A program made the position numbers and the translations under genes. 64,000 bases of DNA, taken from assembly GCF_029931775.1 (NCBI RefSeq), contig NC_079312.1, forward strand, positions 134,463,872 through 134,527,871, read 5' to 3'. The stretch is from Euleptes europaea (taxonomy: Eukaryota; Chordata; Lepidosauria; Squamata; Sphaerodactylidae). Within the stretch, counting starts at the first letter, position 1; every line of letters starts with the position of its first letter. Of the stretch, positions 45,101 to 53,701 are shown piece by piece. The notes beneath the pieces were generated by a model. The model did no database searches. It saw only the letters and a list, made by a program, of their open reading frames with translations, and was not told the origin of the DNA.

Positions 45101-48100
45101 CTCCTTGTAAACCCACCTTTCTATGATCCGAAACCAAAGGACTGCCCCCAGCTTTTCCAGGGAATCTCTTCTCCTAACCACAGCCCTTGGATTACCCTAG
45201 TACTTCTGCACTTCCTCAATGTCTAACCAACTGAGCCCGGATGCCTTGATGCAATGTACCCAGATATTTAAGGAAGCAACTCCGTTATGCAATCTTAGCC
45301 CCAGATGCTGGGATCTTACTTCTCATCTTGGCTGCGGAGAAATTTCCGAACGAGGAGCTTGATCCGGGTGATATTCCTCCCCACCTGCAAGACAGAGCCG
45401 TTCTCCTCAGTGTAGGCAAAGTCAAAGGGATACACAGTCTCTGGTCCAACATGCTTCTTTCCGATGATCCCTGATGCAGACAAACAGTCAGTCAGAGATA
45501 AAAACGGAAGAAGCTGGTGGAGCTCTCTGAAAATGAGACCAGGGCCCTGCAGGACTTAGCTCAATTCCGCAGGGCCTGTAAGATGGAGATGATCCGCCAG
45601 GCCTACAGTTGAGGACAGTGACAGCTCCATAATAAATTGGCCTCCCTGTTCCACCTTGTTCCATCTTTAGTCTACTTTTTATATGCCTACCTGCTCCCTA
45701 CCACTATTGTTATGAAGTGTCATTGAAGTTATTGGCTCCTGGATTTTTTTTTGTTTTAAATTGTTGAATTATTAGATAATATTATAGTTTAAATTATTGT
45801 TATATTGTATGATGTTGATTTTATCACCAATTGCATATTTATGTTGGACGTGAGCTGCCCTGAGCTTGAACCTCATAACCAAATCCCAAATTACTATTAT
45901 TTTAGGGAGTACCACTGTGCACATAGCACTTTACATAGTAGTATAAAGTAAATCACAGATCCACCCCCCCAACGGCCTTACAAACTATATTCTGACTGAG
46001 AGGCTGGGATAAAGGCACGTTACAGAGGTGAGCAAATGCAATCACTTGTGCTTGAGCTTTGCTTTGGTTGGAGAACAGCAAGGGGTGAGCCACTGCCCTT
46101 AAACACACATGCAGAATGAATTTTATTCCTTCACAGGTTCCAAGCTGGAGTCTCTGGCTTAGAAAACTTGGTAATAATTTCAGTCCTGGTGAGCCTTGGC
46201 TCCAATTAAGCCCTATTTTATATACATTCCCTCCTTTTCATACCGAGTGCATTTTATACACAAAGTAGTATAATTTTATATATGTTATTCACACAAAAAA
46301 TACATGAATAGTGTAGTATGCATCAATACTAAAAACTCTGCCTTCCATTTTAAGATTCCAGGAAATACTGATCAGGAAATGGACAGAACCTTGAGAGCAG
46401 AATTGGCAACTTGTACAAATACAATCTTCATAAGCAATGCAATACATTTTGTAGTTGGGTATCCATACCTGAAGTTTTGTACAAGAAGACTCTCTAAGTG
46501 AAAGTTAGTCAAGAATAGCGTATGTTCAAGATGCTGTTCTACTATGGGATGGGCATGCTTTACAGCAGAGCTGATTGCAGCTCCTGCCTTATCAATGGTA
46601 GAAAAATACTGGAGGGAGTATGGTGGAAAGTGCCATCAAGCACAGGTGTCTTATGGTGACCCCATAGGGTTTTCTAGGCAAGAGATATACAAATGGTTTG
46701 CCATTACCTGCCTCTGCATAGCAACCCTGGACTTCCTTGGTGGTCTCCCATCCAAGTGCTAGCCAGACCCAACCCTGCTTAGCTTCCAAAATCTTACAAG
46801 ACTGGGCTAGCCTGGGCCATCCAGATCAAGGCGGAGGGAGCACAGTGGTGGACAAAACGGAAAGACTCGATCTTCTTTCCCTATTGCTCATCTCTGTATA
46901 ATCATGAAGTGCAGACTTTAATCAAGATGTGTTATAAACAAGGGACTAGAGCAGGGTACCATCTTGAATTCCAAATGAATTTGGGAGCAGAAATTCTGTT
47001 TCTCTAGGCAGCTTACCTGTCCGGATCCCTGCCTTGCTGAGCAGTAGAGGAAGGCTACGAACACTGTCAAAGGAGTTGAAGTGATGTACATCCTGATGTA
47101 GCCCATACATCCCATTCTGGTGCTGTAGATGATAAGATCATTTGCAGTATCAGTAGAATGGGACCAATGGTTAGGGTCTTCCTCAACAGACTTCCAAGGT
47201 CACACAGGAAAGGACTGAGCCATTCACTCACACTGCAAGTTCTCCCCCCTCCCCATCTGACAAGCATTACCTGGGGCAGGCCTGTCAGGAGGCTGGCTCG
47301 GCTGGGAGAACAGCTGCTGACAGAGGTGAAGGCATTCCGGAAGATCAAGCTACGTTGGGCCAAGGCGTCCAGGTTTGGAGTACTGATGGCTGTGTTGTTG
47401 TACACACCGCTCTCAAAACCACCATCATCAGCTGTCATGGAGGGGTGAGAGGTCAAGTTGTAAGATCAGGATCTCCACTGTGATGCCTTTGGCATATCTG
47501 AACCCATTCTTATGTGGTTGGGAATAGGTCTGAATTCTGTAGCTCAAGTTGAGTTTGGCTGAATGAAGATCTCTGATTCAAATCCCTGTAACTCACCCAA
47601 ACTTTATGCCGTGTCTGAAGCACCAGTAAATTCATCCTACGTTAACTACATTGTTCCCAGACGCTCTCGTGACAAAAACATAGTCACAGAACATAGGACT
47701 CTGGAGTCTGAGTCACCTAAAGGTACCACGAACACATAGGTTCCATTGATTCAGTCAGCAGGATATACAAGAAACTACAGAATTAACAGAATAGATGAGA
47801 AAATACCGCAGATCTTACAGTTCTCAATCAGTCACAATCCTGTTTGCTCTGGCCCCACCCACTAAAGCATATGGGCTCACTCACCTCTAATTCAATACCA
47901 TCCACGCATTTTCTCCTTATGAAAGTGGTTGAAACCTTCCACCCAAGAATAAAGCCTCACAAGTGCTCACTGCGCAAGTTAATATTCACAGGCAAAGCTT
48001 CACCTTTTTCCTGACAGCTCTAATCCAGAACAGTGGTCTGCCAGCAGGCATAATTCAACAAGCAATGGCTTCTGCGTGACTACATTTAGATGCTGGGGGA

Positions 48101-49241
48101 AGCAGCACCGGTTGGATTTCTGCCCATTATACCACTTTTAATGGGACAGTCCCTGTACCAGCAGAAAAGATGGCAACATAGCCTGATTGCTTGGTGTCCA
48201 TGCTGCCTGTTGAGATAAGGGAGTGAGCAGCTGAACGCCCATTCAAACATGACTCAGTCGCCCTCCATCCCACTTGCCAATCCAGAGGAAAGACAGCTAC
48301 GTGGACTGTATCAACAGAAGTGGCAGGCAGTCCACTTTGGGGTCTGGCCACCTTCTATCCTGTCCTCCAAGTGGCCCTGCAGTAAAACAAGTTGCTGACT
48401 CTGTGTGAGTGTAAAGTGCCGGACTGATGGAAACCCAGTAGGGTGGTTTGCCATTACTTTCCTCCCTATAGCGACCCTGGTATTCCTTGGTGGTCTCCCA
48501 TCCAAGCACCAGCCAGGACCGACCAGGTTGCTGATCGGAGTTCTAGACTCTGATCTGGAGAACCGGGTTTGATTCCCCGCTCTTCCACATGAGCAGTGGA
48601 GGCTAATCTGGTGAACTGGATTTGTTCCCCCATTCCTACACATGAAGCCAGCTGGGTGGCGTTGGGCTAGTCACACTCTCTCTGCCCCACCTACCTCACA
48701 GGGCGTCTGTTGTGGGGAGGGGGTGATTTGGTGGGATATCCGATTTGATTCTGCCTTAAGTTGGTAGTGAAGTGCCCTGGTTGTCTTACAGAGTCCAATG
48801 AAGACAACTAGGAGGAGGTTAAAATAAGCAACAGTTCTTTATTTAGCTAAACAGAGACCCTGGGGGTGAAATAACCCACAAACAAGATGCAGAGTTACTC
48901 ACCCGAAAAACAAAGGAAAGTCAGTATCATTTATGCATTCGCATGGGGCAGGCCCATGGCTGCTGACAAGCAGATGGATACACAAAAGCACCAATGCACA
49001 TTAAATGTCTACTTCACTCTCATTAGCATAACCTATAGATATTGGCCGAAGGCGTCACTTAATGAGTGCCTGATCTTGTGAGCTCGGTAACCAGAAACCA
49101 CATTCCTGAAGATGAACGTAATTCAGAGCTCTCTACTGGTGAAAGGCCGTACCAGGCACAGAGAGCATGATTTGTTGGTTCATGGCTCCCGGATGCCAAC
49201 TTCCCAAAGCTTCCATGTGTGTGCGTATTAATACATAGTGT

Positions 49242-49292
<51 letters not shown>

Positions 49293-49902
49293 TATACATA
49301 TACATTATATATATATATACACATCTCCATACCTTTATAATTACAATTTACACTTTTCTTCTTCCAATACAAATTCCCCCCTTTCCCTCCCCCCACGGAC
49401 CAATCCATAACACCATATTTTCAGCCATGAGCATAGCCTCTTTAGTTTTACTAAAGCCTCTTCGTTGGCTTCTCCTCTTTTCACCCAGTTAACGCATGGG
49501 TTCCCACTTCGTCTTCAGTTCCATTTCTTCCGTTTCTCCCATCGCCTGTTGCTTTAGGTATCCCAGCGCATCTGTTTGCACATAGTGTTCTCAACCAGCC
49601 CTTATAGCTGGGCATCACAGTAGAGGAAGCCGACACATAAAAACCAAGTCTTCTAGATATGGATCTACCCCGCGTGACGCCTCCTGGGTCGGCCTCGGTG
49701 CAGGAACAGCGAGGCGCATCCGGCCCTTGATTTGCGTGCATCCCTACAGAGCAACGCCCCCCCAACCCCAACCCCTCCCTCGCTTACCTACAATAAGGAG
49801 AACATGGCGAGACCCTCTGCCCGGCGGCTTCGTCGCGCCGCAGAACCCCAGCAGCAGCAGCAGCAGAGCCAGCGCGCAACTTGCACCCAGCGCCCGCTGC
49901 AT
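41576..49902 (-). CDS. SGSH: SGSH, N-sulphoglucosamine sulphohydrolase (heparan N-sulfatase)
   Basis: This lysosomal sulfatase removes the N-linked sulfate from glucosamine in heparan sulfate; its loss causes Sanfilippo A disease in humans. Exons in transcript order: 49788-49902, 47271-47431, 47017-47122, 45320-45470, 44376-44532, 43858-43939, 42768-42971, 41576-42135. They join in phase with GT/AG ends and give 511 aa (human 502). The start [20 protein letters not shown] is a signal peptide with six Leu from a CTG run. The catalytic Cys is Cys79 in CSPSR (becomes formylglycine), with metal-site ADDGG just before, and [13 protein letters not shown] later. The C-terminus is LSPQC-type '[12 protein letters not shown]', as in human. 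N-glycosylation sequons include NNT, NIT and NRT. The gene looks intact. It is head-to-head with SLC26A11. Confidence 0.97.
43361..43620 (+). repeat. 'gactcatggcgaccctatgaat' repeat, good copy
   Basis: It opens 'tgtgtgttaagtgctgtcaa' and 'gtcgcctccgactcatggcg', then 'cagccttgctctgatcttgc', 'atctcttgttgggtctccct' and 'tgaccaaaatacgatagcct'. It is the longest copy in the window and lies in SGSH intron 6. Related copies are at 2.17, 50.51 (minus) and 51.09 kb. Confidence 0.75.
44120..44335 (-). mobile_element. tRNA-derived SINE, second family (minus)
   Basis: The plus strand shows the reverse complement of the tail ('agaagagttggtttttatat', 'gccgactttctctcccactt') and of the head ('accactacaccgc'). 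It is the same family as at 37.54 kb and sits in SGSH intron 5, close to the exon at 44376. Confidence 0.75.
45505..45885 (+). mobile_element. LINE 3' end (L2/CR1-like) with AT-rich 3' UTR
   Basis: The plus strand encodes [20 protein letters not shown] and MEMIRQAYS, then a stop. This resembles the C-terminus of the LINE type whose other part is seen at 8.33 kb ('[20 protein letters not shown]' is the form I remember). An AT-rich tail follows, ending near 'gtgagctgccctgagcttg'. It starts 34 bp outside SGSH exon 4. Confidence 0.5.
46630..46828 (-). mobile_element. 5S-rRNA-derived SINE
   Basis: Read on minus, the head matches vertebrate 5S rRNA from about its internal promoter: 'ggaagctaagcagggttggg' and 'gcacttggatgggagacc' are clear. 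The body follows with the reverse complement of 'gaccccatagggttttctag', 'atggtttgccattacctgcc' and 'tgccatcaagcacaggtg'. 5S-headed SINEs are known from squamates and some other vertebrates. It lies in SGSH intron 3. Confidence 0.8.
47271..47431 (-). CDS. SGSH: SGSH exon 2: catalytic formylglycine exon
   Basis: It encodes [35 protein letters not shown] and [19 protein letters not shown]. The two Asp bind calcium, and CSPSR is the sulfatase signature modified by the formylglycine-generating enzyme. It enters at phase 1 from exon 1 and leaves at phase 0. Confidence 0.97.
48412..48775 (+). mobile_element. 5S-type SINE fragment joined to a tRNA-type SINE
   Basis: 48,412-48,525 has 'agggtggtttgccattactt', 'ggtattccttggtggtctcc' and 'catccaagcaccagcc' (minus-oriented 5S SINE). 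From about 48,536 it changes to a copy of the 37.54-kb SINE family ('gagaaccgggtttgattccc', 'ggctaatctggtgaactgga'), ending near 48,775. The head of the second is lost at the join. Confidence 0.7.
48775..49215 (-). mobile_element. Possible LTR-retroelement remnant (fossil)
   Basis: On minus it shows an AATAAAG signal and downstream R/U5-like sequence; the rest is unassigned. No genes or paired repeats are visible. It is an old fragment if it is real. Family unknown. Confidence 0.2.
49246..49322. repeat. (TA)n(CA)n microsatellite
   Basis: A run of TA dinucleotides passes into CA and again into TA. It is in SGSH intron 1. The Tyr/Ile and Thr/His-rich open frames across it are not genes. Confidence 0.95.
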
Positions 49903-50130
49903 GCCGAGACCGGAGCCCCCTTCCCCGGGCGGAGGGGGCACGGAGCAGAAAGGCTCCTAGACGCCGCCCAGCAAGGCGGCCGCAGCCTCCAACCTCGGCT
50001 GCAGCTCCGCCTCCGGGTCACACGAGACGCGTCATTGGGTGTGTGTGTGTGTGGCTGCGCGGACGGGATCTCCCGGGTTGGAGTGTCTTGCGCCTGCGGG
50101 GGCTGCGGTGAGTCCGAGTAATCTTGGGGG
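49690..50130. promoter_or_regulatory. GC-rich bidirectional promoter, SGSH / SLC26A11
   Basis: This is the only long CpG-rich stretch in the window. It contains SGSH exon 1 (start at 49902, minus) and ends with a plus-strand donor at 50108. The space between 49902 and about 50040 must hold both transcription starts. An inverted CCAAT box (ATTGG, 50034-50038) sits beside 'gacgcgtca', and 'ccgcctcc' is Sp1-like. There is no TATA box. The human pair is likewise head-to-head. A run of about 13 G follows at 50,127. Confidence 0.7.
50040..50107 (+). other. Candidate non-coding first exon of SLC26A11
   Basis: A CpG-rich stretch ends 'cctgcgggggctgcg' followed by a consensus donor GTGAGT at 50108. 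The SLC26A11 start codon is 3.6 kb away at 53702, so a spliced leader is expected. The 5' end is not defined. A possible acceptor for the coding exon is 'cttctcag' ending at 53528. Confidence 0.45.
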
Positions 50131-50509
50131 GGGGGGGGGTTCAGCAGGAAAAGAGGCAGACCCAACCAGAGATGGACGGACTCCATAAAGGAAGCCCCGG
50201 CCTTCAGTTTGCAAGATCTGAGCAAGGCTCAGATGTCAAAGATAGGACATTTTTAGTAATTTTTAATACTGTCAGAAAACTTCTCCGGAAGTCCGGTGGT
50301 GGTGGGAGACACATTTAAGGTGGGTGGTGGGTATGGGCACCGTTTATTCCATAACGTTATAATAGAAGATATAAAGATATAAAGAACAAGTGCTCTTTTT
50401 GTATTTTCCTTTTTAGTTATTTGTTTATATGATTTAGAATTTGTTATGTGATTTTCTTTTCTTTTTTTTGTTATTTGCAAAAACTAATAAAAAAAACATA
50501 TAAAAAAAA

Positions 50510-50590
50510 TAGGACATTTTGGAGGGCTTTCATTCATAGGGTCGCCATGAGTCGGAAGCGAGTTGACGGCACTTAACACACACACACGGG
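50510..50590 (-). repeat. 'gactcatggcgaccctatgaat' repeat, end fragment (minus)
   Basis: The plus strand reads 'ggagggctttcattcatagg', 'gtcgccatgagtcggaagcg' and 'agttgacggcacttaacaca' followed by a CA run. This is the reverse complement of the start of the 51.09-kb copy. Confidence 0.75.
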
Positions 50591-51089
50591 GGTGGGGGAG
50601 GGATCGGGTGGAGGCCGCCCTGGGGGCGGGGGGGGGGCAGGTGGCCTGGCGGCTTTGGAGAGGCCCATGGGAAGGAAATTGGGCTGTCGGGCCGGTGAGC
50701 ACCAGGGGTCGGTCCTGCTGCGGTCTCGTTTTGCCAGACTTGGGCATTTGCAACTCTTCTTCGTTGTTTGCTTTTTTTTTTATTTTTTTTGGGAAACCTG
50801 GCCAGCTCTGTGTCTAAAACCCTGAACTGCCCTACATTGGTTCTAAGGCTGCGGGGTTCTGGTGCTTTATTTCTGCCCTTAGAAGGCTGCCCGGGGATAA
50901 TCCGAGCAACAGGTTGGCCACAAAATCTGTTTTAGGCTTTAGTTCTTCCTGGAGCGTGTGAATAGCGCGTAGGCGTTTGAGCATATGCAGAGTGCGCCTC
51001 CCTTGCCGCTGAGAAGATAGAGAGCCTGCTCATCTAGGATAAGAGGAACCTTTATATGACCTTTAGCCATATAGTGCTTCTTAGATGCT

Positions 51090-51265
51090 GTGTGTGTGTG
51101 TGTGTTAAGTGCCGTCAAGTCGCTTCCGACTCATGGCGACCCTATGAATGAAAGTCCTCCAAAATGTCCTGTCTTGGACAGCCTTGCTCAGATCTTGCAA
51201 ATTGAAGGCCGTGGCTCCCTTGATTGAGTCAGCCCATCTCTTGTTGGGGCTGCCTCTTTTCCTGC
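51090..51265 (+). repeat. 'gactcatggcgaccctatgaat' repeat
   Basis: It opens with a TG run, 'gttaagtgccgtcaagtcgc' and 'ttccgactcatggcgaccct', then 'cttggacagccttgctcaga' and 'agcccatctcttgttggggc'. With the 50.51-kb fragment it forms an inverted pair 500 bp apart. Confidence 0.75.
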
Positions 51266-51689
51266 TGGGAACATCCAATTATTTTTAAAGGGCAGTGCTG
51301 CAGTCATCCTCTGTTCTAGAAAGTATATAACTGAAGCTTGAGATTAGGGGTATCCTATCCAGGTCTTTTCTCTGGGGATGTTATTTCCAAAGTTTTTATG
51401 CCATTTTTCTGTTTAATGACTATGCAAAGCGCTGCATTATACCGATTGCCCAAACCTATGCTGGTAATAAATGCCGCTGCAGTCAAGGGGATTTACTCCT
51501 GAGTAGAGTCATCAGTAATTAGAAGGAATTTAAACTGTTATAGTTCCCCCTCAAAAGAAGGTGTTACTGGCAGTGTTGTTGGTAGGGCCTGGCCAATCTT
51601 TGGTGCCTTTTGTTTACAGCTATAGCAGCTACTTTGACCCTGGCTCGCTTGTAAAAGTAACAGCGGATCTGCGCAGCGTTATTTTTTTC

Positions 51690-53035
51690 AGGGTAGCCGT
51701 CACGGACCGAGGGGAAGAACGTCCTTTCAATGAAATTACGTCTGTCAGAAAGGCTTGGTGAGGTAAAAGTTCAAAACAACAGATTTTATTAACAGCAGCA
51801 ATGTAGGATGAGGATTTAAACAGGCAAACTTGGGCTGTTACCGCACTAGGTATTCCCAGCGATGTATCAAGCGTTTGGAAATGTTATAAAAAATATCGCT
51901 TTAAAAGGGTTTTTGGATGCCACGGCTAAAAAATGGTTGGAAGACGTCTTCACAGCTAAAGGGGCCAAACAAAGTGCGAACAGTATTTTTTATAACAGTT
52001 TCAAACTCTTAATACAGCGGTGGGAATACATAGAAAGTGTGAACAGTCTTTTTAATAACATTTTCAAACTCTTAATACATTTCTGGGAATACCTAGTGCG
52101 GGAACAGCCTTAGTTTCAGAACGGTCATAGGATGGTTATAAACAAATAAAGAGTAAGTACTTCACACTTAAATATAAGCAAAAGAGGATTGATTGTTTTC
52201 AGGTGGTAACACCAAATTCATTTCAAAATGCTGGATACTTGTTTTCACTGAGAGGCTTGCTTTAGTTTATCGGTTACTCGTTCAGATTTCACTCGAGTTC
52301 ACTTGAAACACAAGGTTGCTTCTGTTTTCTGGAGTAAGGGACTACAGAAACCACTTCCCCTGTTTAATCCTTAAACTGGACTGGGTTCACTCTGGGCTCC
52401 GGAGGATGATTCTCCTCAACCCTTTAGGGATCCCTCAATGCACCTGAGTTGGCTTCCCTCTCCCTGGTTTTTGGAGAACTCTCTTTCCCTCGGGGCCGTC
52501 TCCCAATTTCAATACCAAGACGCACTCTGTACACTCAGAGTTCGCGTCCTTATGCACCAGTTGCTGACCCTGTCTCGGTCAAACAACTTAAAATCCTTTG
52601 ATTTTAACGCCTGGGGACAAATCCTCCTTAGACAGCCCACACCTCTCACTAGCTCTGTCCGTGCAGAACTGACTCTATCTCCCTGCCTGAGTTCTGAATG
52701 TTACCCTTTCCTTAGCCAGCCCCAGAAGTCCTTAGCTGTCAATCAGCTGGCTCCTAAGCTAAAACAACGTCCTGGATTCTTGCATTCTTCACAATAGCTT
52801 CGAAACAGCAGAGCAAGCTGGAACCTGGGCCCGCAGAAATCTCTGTGATAGGACAAGAGAGGTTGAGAAGCCCCCCCTCCCATGCGGTACAGCAGTTTGG
52901 GGGTAACGCAGCCAGCGTGGCCTTGTGCTATCACCGGTTGACACACAGAGAGATTTCCTTTTGCAGTCTCCGGAGGCAAAAGAGGAGAGAGAGAAACGAT
53001 TTACGCGGAGGCAGAGTTCACCTTCTTCCTAGCTC
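51690..53035 (-). mobile_element. Possible LTR-retroelement remnant (fossil), holding a MITE
   Basis: Read on minus, a possible R/U5 region with an AATAAAA signal lies near 51.79 kb, and about 900 bp of unassigned, moderately GC-rich sequence follows to 53.03 kb. I see no capsid or polymerase motif and no second LTR, so family and limits are uncertain. It is a fragment and probably old. The MITE at 51.83-52.11 kb inserted into it later. Confidence 0.25.
51833..52109. mobile_element. MITE with about 60-bp inverted ends (Harbinger-like?)
   Basis: It starts GGCTGTTACCGCACTAGG and ends CCTAGTGCGGGAACAGCC; the inverted similarity continues for about 60 bp ('tattcccag..atgtat..aag.gtttg.aaatgtta'). 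The right end is present twice in tandem (about 51,979-52,032 and 52,041-52,095). Flanking triplets TTG and TTA would fit the 3-bp TWA-like duplication of PIF/Harbinger elements, but do not prove it. Non-coding. Confidence 0.7.
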
Positions 53036-53701
53036 ATAAACTCAAATCCTTTTTGCCAAGCCTGGTGATTCCTATTGCATTCTGTTCTGCATAGAGGTGT
53101 TCTCCCATTGTAAGAGTTTCCCATTTGTGTGTGCAGTGTACTGATATTGAGCACTCCGGGATGTGATTTTGTATTCTCATTACCCAGTTTTCAAGAAATG
53201 CCGCTTCATACATATGAAGTAGCTGAAGCCACAGCACACAGTGTACCTGGGTCTAGCTCTGAGCCCTTTCCCCCCAAATGCCTACTGGTGAGGACAGAGA
53301 AAGAATCCAGGCTATAGTATATTATGTCTGGATTCAGAACTCATTGAGAATCATCCCCAAGCACCATTCTGCTATACTGGTTGTAATTAATGTAAGCTGC
53401 TTTGGGATCCAGTTTTTTACTAAAATAAAATACAGTACGCTCTCTAGACTCTAAGTGTTGATATGCTGTCAACATTTGAAACAGAGAATTGTCAGAATAA
53501 CCATGGCTGCTCCAATTCCTCTTCTCAGGTGTACCTATACCCTTCTCGGTGCCAGAATGGGATGTTTTTTGTGTTTTTTTGGGCAGTGACCATTTCAGAT
53601 GACACCTTCTCTTTCACTGCACTCCTGACCTCGAGATGCCTCCAAGGTGTTGTTATGGCTGGACCCACAATGAATTAGTCTGAACAACTATAAGTCCTGC
53701 C

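Noticed and set aside
46544-46790. 5S rRNA gene
   Set aside because: Only part of the 5S sequence is present, diverged and joined to a SINE body, so it is a SINE and not a working 5S gene.
49219-49492. Tyr/Ile- and Thr/His-rich small proteins
   Set aside because: They are translations of the (TA)n(CA)n microsatellite.
49744-49941. Longer N-terminus for SGSH (13 more residues)
   Set aside because: The upstream start would be a GTG. The ATG at 49902 directly precedes a good signal peptide, as in other SGSH proteins.
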